Shown here one piece after another: positions 49,685-61,176 of a stretch of DNA of 64,000 nucleotides. Both the position numbers and the translations under genes were made by a program. Source of the DNA: Paramecium octaurelia (lineage: Eukaryota > Ciliophora > Oligohymenophorea > Peniculida > Parameciidae). A model generated the notes under the pieces. That model worked only from the letters and a program-made list of their open reading frames with translations. It searched no databases and was not told where the DNA came from. Location: the NCBI GenBank assembly GCA_905182995.1, contig CAJJDP010000014.1:668399-732398 (forward strand), in the 5' to 3' direction. The stretch's first letter is position 1; each line of letters starts with the position of its first letter.

Positions 49685-50746
49685 ATGTCCAAAATCGATT
49701 GGGAATAAAAACTCAAATGTTATCATGCTCTAAAAGATAGAAAATCGATTACCAATATGCTTTAAATTAAAACAAAAAATATCAGATTATCACCATCGTT
49801 GGTATCATCAACAAGAGCAGGAACTGAAAGAAATTCTTTTAGACATAAGAGATTTAAGACTCCAATCGAAGATGGAATATAGCAAATAAAAACTAGTAGA
49901 TCGTAATAAGTATGTAAAGATAATTGAGGAGGTATCTCCATTAAGGGACGTGTGTCCTTGGAACACTCAGACACCATTGCAGAAATTCATGAAGATTGAT
50001 AAAGCCACAGAGAAAGAAAAAAAGGTTTTATAGTAATTTATATGCAATAAATGGCTAAAAGAGGTTATTTTAAAGAAAAGCATTCATGTAGCTATTCCAA
50101 AGGAATCCGAAGAGGAGAAGAGAATTAGACTCTAAGAATTTGAGACCTCTGAACATCATCGATAGTTAAGAATATAGCAATCATTAACACCGAGCATGAG
50201 TAAAATGGAGAAGGTGTTATGCAAAATAAAAATCTTTTGCAAGTTAGCAAGTTAGCGTGGCATACCTCTAAGTGATTAGATAAGAATCAATAATGATTAC
50301 CGTCGCTTAGTGTTTTTTGTGCATTTTCGAAATGAAGATTACAAAATATGTGATCAAATGATCAATTCGGATCCTCATATAAAAAATGCAATCGATATGG
50401 TATAAAATACCTCAATTTAAAGTAAGGTGATAGGCCTTTACATATTGCAGTTAGGAGAAATAATTTGAGATAATTAACATATATATTGAGTAAGTAGCCT
50501 GACTTAGAAGCGATCAATTTTTATGAGTAGACAGCACTCAATTTAGCGATATTGTTGAAACATGTAGAAATCCAGAAGGTATTGTTGTGAGATAAAAAGA
50601 TTCTCTTAGCCAATGGATGTAGTCCTTGGAAGATATTCAAACCGAACAAGTTAGTGAGGACAGCCATTCTCTATAGGATGAGAATGATATGTGAGCATAC
50701 CCAATTATACGATGAGTTGTCCTATTGTCTGAATATAATTAATTGA
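49685..50746 (+). CDS. Ankyrin-repeat protein
   Basis: Product of 332 residues with three introns (19, 23, 21 nt); exons sum to 333 codons. The C-terminal third has ankyrin-type helices: G-D-R-P-L-H-I-A-V-R-R-N-N, then T-A-L-N-L-A-I-L-L-K-H, then I-L-L-A-N-G-C-S-P-W. The N-terminal part is basic and Arg/Ser-rich. Splicing is required inside the repeats. The introns end in GAG, AAG and AAG; none has the common TAG. Likely a protein-interaction adaptor. Confidence 0.8.
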
Positions 50747-50760
50747 TATTTTATTATTTT

Positions 50761-52643
50761 ATGGATAAATTTGAAAAGCGTCTTAATCAAGTAAACATGG
50801 GTACTCCCAAAAATCCTGTTGTCTAATAATCTACAATGAAATAAACTGATGCAGCAAAGAGTTATGCTTCTTTTAATGATTTTAATAAGATGGGAGAATA
50901 ATACGATAATGAAGCTGTTAATTTGAGGTCGCAAGTACAAATCTTAGAAGGAAAGCTGTAATTTTACGAACGGGAGTTTCAAATTAAAGTAAATATCATT
51001 TTCTTACAAATTTAAGTAAGTATCTCTTGAGAAACGTATATAATAATTGATATCTACCTCATCCTAACTAACTCAACAGAATACGCAATTAAAGTTGTAA
51101 TACTCAGCATTATTGAATGAATATCAACTTCTTTAGGAGAAAATGATCTAATAGGAGAAAGGACAGAAGGAGTACGAGGAGAAAGTGAGATCATAATTTG
51201 ATGGCTTGAATAAATTTCAAATAGAAAAAGAATAATTAATTTAATATGCAAATAAATGTAGGGAGAGATCAAAATAGAGAAAAGTCAAAGTGAAGGACTT
51301 AACAGTTAAGGTTTAAGAGTTGCAAGAATAGGTGAAATAATATGAATTGTAGTATGAGTAAGCCAATATCGAGAAACAATAGATATATGATTAATTTCAA
51401 TAACAGATTGTATTGCTTTCAGAATAAAATGAAGAGTGGCAAATGAAATATGAAGCAATGGTAGAAAATTTTAAGAATCATTTAGCAAATCAAAATGATA
51501 GCTAATAGGAGGAGCAACTATTAGCCACCCATACTATTCTGGATCAACAAGAGGCTGAGACTGTGTAATAATAATTGGAGAATCTAAGTTTGTTAAACAA
51601 GGAGCTTAATTAATTGTTGAGTCAGTTGAAAAATGCTAATCAAATTAATTCTTAAGTATTTGAAATGCCTCAAATAAAAGAATTAGCAGATATGTTCAGT
51701 CGAATGATAGATAAATTGATGGAATTATAATAGAAAAAGACTTAGCTGAAAGAATAACTAAAAGTATATATATTTATTAATATGCCTACAGGTAAATTAA
51801 TTCAACCTATAACAGCAGATTTCAATTAAGTCTAGTTCTGGGAATTAGAGTCCGAATATGCATGATGAGAGAACTAAAATGCTTTTTGAATAAAGAATTC
51901 TTGAATTAGAACAGTATGATTGATTTAATAGTAGATTCTATTAGAAAGACAAGAAACAAGAAAAGGTTCGATCCATCACTTAACCAAAATCTAATGATAG
52001 AAAACTCTAATAAGTAATGTCTGTAATCGTTTAAATGTTGGAAGAATTTCTAACGCAATAAAAAAATCTCTCTCTTTTGAATCATCATTTGAATGATATG
52101 CAGTAGGATCCAAACTTTAAACCAAGCAAAAGATCTTTCAAAGTTGGAACTTGGGTTATTATTGCCATAAATCGTATTAAGCGAATAAAGGGTTCCTCAT
52201 ATTATCAATAATTTGTAACATACAAAAAATTGAAAATTGAAATGCCAATTGTCGATTCCTTGAATTAAATCTTGGAACTTGTGACTGGTCAACAATCTTT
52301 AATTGATACTTTGCAAAGAGCAATCGAATAAAAAGGGTTTGATGGTGGATTTTAAGAGTAAGAAATCTAATAGATGGTTGATTAAGAATTAAGATAACAA
52401 TTAATGGCTTTGTAGATAGAACTTGATAACAACAATAAGAAGATGATGGAATATAAACTGAAATCAGAATAAGACATCGAATAGAGAGATCAATTAATAG
52501 AAGAGTTGTAGTAATAATTGTCGGAACTTCCAAATGATTACAATTAGGAACTACTGGAACATTTGGAAGATCAAAACAATAGAGTGAAAACTATAGAAAA
52601 TGAATTTAATGTATTGCAAGACCTTGTCAATTCGCTAATGTGA
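50761..52643 (+). CDS. Long coiled-coil protein
   Basis: Product of 602 residues with three introns (28, 28, 18 nt); exons sum to 603 codons. Coiled coil occupies about residues 50-330 and 470-595. Between lies a Ser-rich part with a short hydrophobic stretch (V-G-T-W-V-I-I-A-I-N). The 18-nt intron at 51914-51931 is among the shortest in the window and is forced by the frame. The gene starts 15 bases after the ankyrin gene stops. Confidence 0.78.
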
Positions 52644-52792
52644 TTTATTATTAATCCAAATTCATTTATTATTCATTTTGGATTCAAACTAATAGAAAAG
52701 AGAAATTTCTAATACAAAAAACAGATAATAATTTTAATATTTAAAGGTGACTTCTTAAGATTTAAAAAATACAAATATTACGGAAATAAGAT

Positions 52793-53265
52793 TCAATTCT
52801 CTAATTTATCCAAATTATTTAACGCTGATTCTTGTTGCTGCTACTGATCTTAATTTTCGACTCTACGTTTTTTGTTATATTGGTTAATGTAGCAGTTTTA
52901 GCATAATCCACCTAGAAAATCAATATTATCATCTTACAAGCATATAATTTTTTATGAGAGCAAAGCCATGGCTGCTTGTTTCTACCGACACGATGGTAGC
53001 AATTATTGCACATTCCTTTTGCATAATGTTCTTTATCTGGATGTCCACAAGTATTTATTTTTTTGCTTCTAATTTAGTATGTAGAAACGACTTACATTTT
53101 CTTGTTGATTGCTTTGGGAATCTCTTTTTCATTTGGCAATCCATCAAATTACATAACTCTTGCATTTGTATCAGCCAACTGGCGTTACAGCATTTCCTAT
53201 TACGTCATTTAGTAGATGGGTGGAAGAACTTAGTCGTTCTCCTCCACTTTGATTGAAGGATTCAT
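52793..53265 (-). CDS. Small protein with two Cys/His zinc-binding repeats
   Basis: Product of 139 residues with two introns (26 and 27 nt); exons sum to 140 codons. Residues about 65-125 hold two similar units: C-G-H-P-D-K-E-H-Y-A-K-G-M-C-N-N-C-Y and then C-S-H-K-K-L-Y-A-C-G-L-C-Q-N-C-Y, each with a C-x-H start and a C-x2-C-Y end, joined by a Gly/Arg/Lys linker. The pattern suggests paired zinc knuckles that could bind nucleic acid, but I do not recognise a named family. The second unit exists only after splicing. The tail is Gln-rich. Confidence 0.8.
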
Positions 53266-53578
53266 TAGATTTAGTGTAGTCTAATTACGATCGCCACTAA
53301 GGTTGAAACGCATAACTTATAAGGTTTAGGTTTAAAAACTTACATTGAAGACTTTAAAGTAGTGGGTGAAAAAAATTCATTTTATATTTATTAATTAATA
53401 ATATTTTTTACAATTTAACGATCATGAATACCTCTTTTCCTAAAATATAACATCTTCATCGTTAAGTCAATCTCTCTTTCCTGAACTAAGCTTGAAAGTT
53501 CAAATTTCATTTTATTCTTTGAAGAACCAAAGTTCTAACAAAACTTTAGAGATTTATTTAAGGATTCAACTAACAGAA

Positions 53579-54236
53579 TGGGAGTAATGGGCTTGAATTA
53601 TTTCAATTAATACTTTGAATTATGGTTTTATTTTAGTTATTGATAAATAAGTTAGAGATCTTTAATTGAGTAGTGTTAATGAATTTGAATATTAAAAGGA
53701 GATAATTAAAATAGAATTTTGTTGAGAGATAATAAGAGTTGGTTGAAAACAATCTAAATAAAAATATGCTTTGTTTAAAAGACTTCATCATCAAATGAAA
53801 CAGCAAGTATAAAACGGGTTTTATAAGTAATTGATTAGATGCAATATTTATCTGAATCTTTGAATTAGTAACTGAATAAATTCATACATTAATTAATAAG
53901 GGAAAATGAAAATTAGAAGATTTAGCAGTTAGACTTACTGGAGCAACTAGAAAAGATTTGAATATATTACTTAACTTGATAGAATTGAATCTTTAAAAAA
54001 TATTAGTAAATTGGAGAAGGAAATTTCTCAAATAGAAGAACTAGATCATTATAATTATCTGATTATCAATATTTATGGAGTTTTCATATTCCAATACTAA
54101 TTGAAGTATCTGTTTAACCCCAATATATATTCAGTGATTAATTATAGAATAAAATAACACCACTCAGCAATTTATTTATAAATTTTCATAGATTATTTAT
54201 TTGTAAGATTTACAATTGTCTTGGATGACTTGCTCT
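53579..54236 (+). pseudogene. Frameshifted coiled-coil gene remnant
   Basis: Strongly coiled-coil-like sequence (for example N-F-V-E-R-Q-Q-E-L-V-E-N-N, L-I-R-E-N-E-N-Q-K-I-Q-Q-L-D and I-S-K-L-E-K-E-I-S-Q-I-E-E-L) runs on the plus strand but changes frame at least three times. No GT...AG pair of normal intron size lies at two of these points. It is most likely a decaying paralogue of one of the coiled-coil genes. The limits are approximate. Confidence 0.5.
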
Positions 54237-54372
54237 GAGAAATTTTTGTAGTTTTTCCTAAAATTATTTATACGCTTGAAAATGGTTTTGGTTTTAGCTA
54301 GTAGAATTTTTTTTCTCTTTAAATATCATTATATATTTTTTTTAATATTTTTTTTAATACATAGAAAAAGGG

Positions 54373-57115
54373 ATGATGTATTTTTCCCCTTTTAAATACT
54401 AATTAGAAGATTAAATAGTTATCGATTTATACCCTCCTTGGATAGATAAACATAAATATTTAGAACACTAGGATTATCGATTTTTCGAAAAATTAAACTA
54501 TAAGTCTGAGAATTTAGCTTTATAAAATAACCCAGAAGATCTTAGAGACTTGATGATAGTTCTTAAAGAAAAATAATTGTATTCTTTGGAAAAAATTTAA
54601 AAAGAATTAATTGAAATTTTAGAAAATAAAAAGAAGGTGTATAATCTTGAATTAGATGATCTAATTACATAACTTAAAACATTTTTTTAATTTTTCGATA
54701 TTAAGCAGAGAAAACATAATATTCCTATTAACTTTATTCAATAATTAGTTGATCCTGAAACGAATCTTAATCAAACAATAAATGCTCTGCCTTATTGGTA
54801 AAAGACTATAATATAAATTATAAAACAAATCTTACTCAAGTATTAACTTCTATTGAAGGCAACCAATAAAGAAGAAATCCTAAATTTGATCTTCCCTACT
54901 CATGAAGAATGTCATAAGTATATTTTCAAAATACTTTTAGATCGAGAATATTAATTGGGCCAACCATATTTGGATTATAAAATGGCAAATTTATATATAT
55001 AGTTGATGGAGTTGAAAAATAGGTAATAGTCAATACTAAATCAGGGAGGAGAAATGTAGATGGGTAAAAAGATAGGACTTTGGAAAGAATATGGAATATT
55101 AGGAGATGATTTTATAAGCCAAATCTCTTTGTAAATCCAATATGATTAAGGAATGATCAGATATATTAAGGATGGAGAAATATTAAAACAGTATAATTAG
55201 ATAATTATAAAGATGTAATTAATTTGATCATGTTTTGTTGAAAAATATCCAATAAATTAAATATCTGGGATGGCATGGAAATTATAATAATGGTAAGAAA
55301 TCTGGAAAGTTTTAAATTATTTGGAAAGGTGAAAACTTGAATATCGGTGGGGAATATAATGAAAAAGGTGAGAAGTTTGGTTTATGGACTGAGTTATTCG
55401 AAAATTATGGAGAGTATTAATTTTATTTGTTCATTATAGTTAATCCCAAGTTTAGTATATTGGGCAATATTAGGAGGGGAAAAAATGTGGCTCATGGACT
55501 CTCTAGTACGAAAAGAATTTGGAAACAATCACTATGTATATATAAAATTCAGCAAAAGGCCTTTGGGAAAGTTTAACGAAGAAGGATTGAAAGAAGGAGT
55601 GTGGTTGGAATTGCATGAAAATTTTTGGGAGTAAAATTTATAATTTAAATCAGTGAATGTTAAGTCTGTTATACTGGATAGTATAGGAAAGGAGTGAGGA
55701 ATGGTTTTTGGGCTATGAGATAATTTATTTAAGGGCGCAATATAATGTAATTTGAATGCAAATTATCTATTAGAGGAGGAGGATTTTATAATCAAAAAGG
55801 AATGAAAAGTGGAGAATGGATTGAATGGAATGAAGGATATTTTGAGAAGTAATTTATTATGAGGTATTTGAAGAAATTTAATATTGGAAGTTGGAGATTA
55901 TGAAAATGGTAGAAAAATTGGAAATTGGTATTCAAATAAAATAAAAATAACTTCATGTCTCGATCATCATTCATCAGAGCGTTCTTTAAATAAATATCAT
56001 TTTTTTGGTGATTATAAAGATGGAGTAAAAGTTGGATAGTGGGATTACTACTTAGAGATGAATATGAATAAGAAATACAAGTTAATGTAATTTTTAATAT
56101 TTATTGTAACAGAGGAGGAGGAATATATGATGATAAAGGTATGAAAAATGGATAATGGATTGAATTATATAAGAATTTCGAAAAGTAATTATTTTATAAA
56201 CGTTCATCAGTAACGAAGAAGTATGGTTTGGTTAATATAAGAATGGAAAGAAATTTGGCTCTTGGGAAAACAAAACCAAAATGTATATGTCATATAATTA
56301 TATATATTCAGATTTGGAGGCGTGTACGATTCTAATGGAGTCAAATAAGGAAATTGGAGATTACAAAATTAGTTTCATTATCATAATTTATTTTAAGTCA
56401 ACAAAGGGCTTTCAACCATTAGAATGGATAATATATTAATGGAAGAAAAATTGGAAATTGGTATATAAGATTTGGTCATTTCTCAGAAAGTGCTTTGTAA
56501 AATTCATATCAAAATCTTTAGCTGTGAAGGTCAATATAATCATTAAGGAATGAGGAATGGTCAATGGAAGGAATTGAAAAATAAAGATAATGAAAAGTGT
56601 ACAATTATTTATGAAGGAAAATATGATAACGGTTTCTAAATAGGAAAATGGGATATATATGATTGTAATTAAAAGAGACATCTGTAAATATCTTTATTTA
56701 TAAGCACCTATAGAGGTGGTGGTACATACATTTAAGAAGGAGTTAAAGATGGCATATGGACTGAATTGCATGAGAATTTTTTTTAGTATAAATAAAGATT
56801 AATATATTAGTCGTGTTGAAGTAAGATATGATGGATAATATTAAAGTGGAATAAAAATTGGAGAATGGAAAATATTGAGAAAAGGTATGAATAAGCAGGA
56901 TTATAAATAAATGTACATGCTTCATATTATTTCAATAGGGGAGGCGGTTCTTATGATGATTAAGGAATGAAAATCGGGTATTGGCAAGATTTGCAAAAAA
57001 ATTAGTATTCTATCATTAATTAACAAGATTTTGGAACAATTTAGTCGTCGGTAGCTATAGTCAAGGCAAAAAAATTGGCATATTCAAAAAAAAAGAGGTA
57101 AAAAAAAAAGTTTGA
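54373..57115 (+). CDS. MORN-like repeat protein with an intron in most repeats
   Basis: Product of 786 residues with 15 introns of 22-30 nt; exons sum to exactly 787 codons. The N-terminal 230 residues are helical and unlike the rest. About 18 units follow, each of 20-30 residues built on G-x-Y-x-x-G-x-K-x-G-x-W, such as G-G-G-F-Y-N-Q-K-G-M-K-S-G-E-W and G-Q-Y-Q-E-G-K-K-C-G-S-W. Such repeats, related to MORN motifs, form extended beta sheets that may bind lipids or act as spacers. Nearly every junction between units carries a phase-2 intron. Large families of such proteins exist in Paramecium, as far as I recall. Confidence 0.88.
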
Positions 57116-57175
57116 TTATTATTTTAAAAATTTGCAACTTTTCTTAATTATCTGAATTCTAAGAAGTTTCATTAA

Positions 57176-58337
57176 ATGTCTACTAAGGTTTAGAGCAATC
57201 TCGAAAAATATCAGTAAAACATATAATCCAACATTAAAATACTTTATTTGTGTTGATGCAATTTATCATACAATAAATCATGCAGTTTATTAAGTATTAT
57301 TTACCAATTATAAAAATAATCTGAACTGAAATGAAATAGGGCATCTTAATTATTAATTGACAATTAGCTATTATCACCTCGAAAATTAGGGAAAATATAA
57401 AAAAATTATTACTTTAGCCTACAACAAGGTAATAGTATCAATTTAAAGTAGATAATTTTTACAATGTTTGTCCAGAAATAACCTTGATTTAATTCCAAAA
57501 ACAAACCTAAACGTTTTATAATATTTACTAATGATTTAAAAGATACAGCAATTCACTCATTGACAAATAAAGCAATTATCTTAGTTAGAAGAGATCTCAT
57601 AAAATTTGAAAGATAATATCATGACTCAGTTACAGGCATCAATTTTATTTTGATTTTACAATAAATTATTTATTATATAGAAAAAAAGACTCTGGCTTTA
57701 AATGCGAGATTTACAATTTACCCTTATTATCTAAATATTTAGCCTTGTTTAAATGTTAATTAAATATCCTCTAAAAAGAGTGATTTATCGGCTTTTGGTC
57801 AGTTAATTTATCATAACAATCAACTTATAAGCATGAAGTATAATTACAGTTTGTTTTCTACCTAGAAAGTCAAATTCTAACAAATCAATCGATTCACCCT
57901 TTAATGGGCATTAAGATATAAAAAATAAACATACTAGCTAATCCATAATGTGGTTGACTTTCTTTTCCTCTATCTCTATAGAGGTGTGTCTCATTTCTTT
58001 GATCCCAATGATGTCTCTCCGAATACTGGCTTTTAATTAAAATTAGTTTTGGTCCAAACTAAATTTATCTTAGCATCAGATTTTATCAGACATTATAAAT
58101 GCGATGCATAATTTGCAAGCAGTATCATCGATGACAGGCACTATTATTTCACTCGCAATGACAGAGATAGAAATACCCTATGAAGATGTATTAGACTTGG
58201 CTCACCCAGAATCAATCATCATGTCCCAGGAGGCCATTACACTACTCACCAATTACTAATTTATGAATCGGAAATTTAAATAAATTAAAAATTCAATTTT
58301 ATAATGTAGATTCTACAATTTTCATAAACTCCAATGA
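57176..58337 (+). CDS. Unrecognised gene, exon structure partly unresolved
   Basis: A long coding-like stretch. The middle frame (about 57500-58030) is open for some 170 codons, with globular, Tyr/Phe-rich content (L-I-H-N-V-V-D-F-L-F-L-Y-L-Y-R-G-V-S-H-F-F-D-P-N-D). A later frame carries I-L-S-D-I-I-N-A-M-H-N-L-Q-A-V and E-I-E-I-P-Y-E-D-V-L-D-L-A-H-P-E. A 28-nt intron (GTT...TAG) near 58041 joins these two. The proposed start (M-S-T-K-V-Q-S-N-L-E-K-Y) and its link to the middle frame are uncertain. No family was recognised; the coordinates are approximate. Confidence 0.45.
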
Positions 58338-58618
58338 TCTACTTAATATTTTAAGTATAAAGACCATGCATTAAAAGTTATTAAAGTAGGTAAGAATGCA
58401 CATCTTTATATTCGATATATGCAGATAAATTTGTGATTAGAAATCCTCAAACTTTATCTAGATTGTTATTGATACTACTAAAGTTATTTATCATTAATAA
58501 TGAAAAAAATGATGTAGGAGCCATCGCATATATAACATGACTATTATTACCGAGAGTTAATTGTTAACTAATTTTATAAGTATTTTGTGATTTCTATAAA
58601 GAAATATCGTTTAAATAA
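58338..58618. other. Convergent intergenic region
   Basis: About 280 bases between the unresolved plus-strand gene and the end of the TPR gene. No feature was seen. Confidence 0.45.
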
Positions 58619-59876
58619 TCATTTGATTCCTTCTTATTAATTGAGTTGTTTTTCACAATGAGCTAGATATAAATTAATCTATATACCTTTACCTAATTTA
58701 GTTGGTAAGTAATTTGGTTTGATTTATAAAGACTTATCGAAATAAACAATAGCTTCTTTATACCTTAATAATTATTGTAAGCAATTTCCTAAAGGAATAG
58801 AATGTAACAACCTTTTTAATAAATTTTGTAGGAAGAATTCGGGTCACAATTCAATGATTAGTCAAAAAATTTTAGAGCTTCTTCATATTTGCCCATTGCA
58901 GATAATATATCACCTATATTAGAAAAGAATATATACCTTTTGCATTTAACGAATTGGAATTCTTTGAATCTATTGACAAAGCTTAATCAATCCATTATAT
59001 TGAATCATTGAAATTATGTAAATAATATAAACATTCAGCTATAAATTTACTTTGATTATTTATACCTTTTATATACATTGAATTCAGAGATTTTGAATCT
59101 ATAGACAAAGCTTTATCTGCCCATATAATTGCATCTTGGTATTTACTTAGCATATATAAACACCATGCTAATACATTTGCATATACATTAATACCTTTTT
59201 CTTTTAATGATTATAAATGATTTTGATTTATAAGTAATACAGCATCCAAGATTTTGATTGCCTCTTCGTATTTTTTATCCTGTTATAATTTGTTTGCTAA
59301 ATTAGACATCTAAATACCTTTTTAATATAATTCCTCCGCTTTTTCTTGTTCTTCTTAACTTTTTGAAGAGATATTGAACTGTTCCCCAGTTTATAGGATA
59401 CTTGTGATGATGTTTAAATTTTAGTTGAGTTTCAATTCTTAAATTTGTTTTTTTATTTATATGATTATGTTGTTTTAACATGCCTCTTGTACATTTTATA
59501 AGCATATTTTGATTTCATCATATTTTATTAATTAATCTAAGTTTTAATTCAATTGCTTTGTATTTAACTGTTACAATCTCTCTATAAATAATTGTTATTT
59601 TTTTCTCAATTCTTAATTTAATTCAATAATCAGTTCTTTTATCTCTTTAATCATCAAACATAATTGTGATATTAAATTCTCATTTTCTAGCTCAATATTA
59701 CGAAAAAGCTCATTTAATTGGATTAAATTCTTTTCATCATTTGGATGAGCTAAGTGATTTTAGGGATAATAAATTCTACGAACTTTACTTACTTTATAGC
59801 TTGCTAATTCTACCAAGCCATCTTATTCTATTTAGCATTTGACTCGAAGCCCTCCAAGGCATCTTATCTGATTCAT
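58619..59876 (-). CDS. TPR protein with N-terminal Cys motif and coiled coil
   Basis: Product of 370 residues with six introns (21, 27, 27, 23, 23, 24 nt); exons sum to 371 codons. The first 50 residues hold I-R-C-L-G-G-L-R-V-K-C and the block A-H-P-N-D-E-K-N. A coiled coil of about 130 residues follows. Then come five or six TPR units of 34 residues (K-Y-E-E-A-I-K-I-L-D, K-Y-Q-D-A-I-I-W-A-D-K-A-L, N-F-N-D-S-I-Q-W-I-D-Q-A-L-S-I-D, K-Y-E-E-A-L-K-F-F-D-Q-S-L). Each intron falls at the same place, phase 1 after a Lys codon between TPR units. Likely a protein-interaction scaffold. Confidence 0.85.
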
Positions 59877-60263
59877 ATATTAATTTTATTTTGAGTTCTA
59901 TTAAATTACTTCACCCCGTCTCATATGAAAAGATTTGATTTATATTATAAATTAATTATTCATGTTAAATTACATAATATTTATTCTATTTATCTGGAGC
60001 TTGGTATTTCATGTAAAAATATAAGTATTATATCTATGGTTTATTTGATATTTCTTAAACTATGTATTCTTATTTTAGCATTACCCATTGAAGTAGGTCC
60101 TGTAAGAAAAATTGTGATAAAGTAAAAATTAAACTTTCTATTTATTTTTCTCATATTACATATTCAAATCAGAAATCATCAAGTGCAAACAATCCTCAAA
60201 TGATTCCGTAAGATAAAAATTCATTAATTAAAAAAAGAAATTTGATATATCTCCTCAATTTTT
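59877..60263. other. Region without a confident gene
   Basis: About 390 bases. A plus-strand frame from 59925 is open for some 90 codons under the ciliate code and is hydrophobic, but it has no domain and chance open frames of this size are common. No other feature was seen. Confidence 0.4.
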
Positions 60264-60908
60264 TCATGTTTTTTTAATGGCTCTTTTCTTAGATTAGTCT
60301 TATTATTTTATGCTCACCTAAATACCTTTTAGAAGGGAATTAATTTATTCTATCTTATTTGAAATAATAATTTTTAATGGCACCTATTTTTCCAAAGCAT
60401 GGTAGTTCTTAAAATTAAAAAACTCTTATTATTTGCTGTTTTGAACAATAAAATCTATCCTTGTCAAAGCTATATATCCATAATTGACTTTTGATGTTCT
60501 ATCATCCGAATCTTCATTAATTAATCTAATCTTTCCATCTTGTAATAATGTATAAAAATACAGTTACAATACAATTCAAAATTTTATTGATGGTTTGATT
60601 TGAAATTTATTAACATAATTAGTAAAATTATAATTGTTATTAGAGATGTATTCCGTAGCTGTTGATAAAAATATTAATGCTTTTTAAGCCAATTATTTCT
60701 TTATTATGTAATACATGATCTGGATTTGCTTCTTAGATATATGAATATGCGAAATTTTTAGAAGGAGCAATTTTAAGAAAATAATCTAATTTTTTGGCAA
60801 TGAACTAGAATTTTAATAATTGAAAAATATCTTCATTGCAGAAAACCAAATACAGTAAACATAGTATAATCACAAGGAGTATTATTTGGTTAGAAATTTT
60901 TAGATCAT
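60264..60908 (-). pseudogene. Interrupted gene with signal-peptide-like start
   Basis: The minus strand carries a hydrophobic leader (I-L-L-V-I-I-L-C-L-L-Y-L-V-F-C-N-E-D) followed by helical sequence (F-I-A-K-K-L-D-Y-F-L-K-I-A-P). After a frame change it continues with A-T-E-Y-I-S-N-N-N-Y-N-F-T-N-Y and, past a TGA, D-G-K-I-R-L-I-N-E-D-S-D-D-R-T. The leader is out of frame with the nearest ATG, and the first change would need a 16-nt intron. It may be a decayed secreted-protein gene. No family was recognised. Confidence 0.4.
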
Positions 60909-61176
60909 TTTTATTCAATAAACAAGATTTAATTATTAAAGGGGTAGTATTAGATTAATATATATATATCTTCAAAAAATATTATTAAATAAAATGAATT
61001 TCTTCTTTTATAATGATTATTATAATATACTAATTTCTCTCTGTTTTATAAAATAGAATCTATTTGATTAATTCATGCAATAAAATCCTGAAAATAGCTA
61101 TTAATTGAGATTTAAATATTATTCTCCTCGTATCATATTTTCATTATAATTAATAGTAACAAAAAAAGATATTTAA

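Noticed and set aside
59925..60201. Hydrophobic plus-strand frame of about 90 codons
   Set aside because: No domain, A+T-driven Ile/Leu/Tyr composition, and length compatible with chance.
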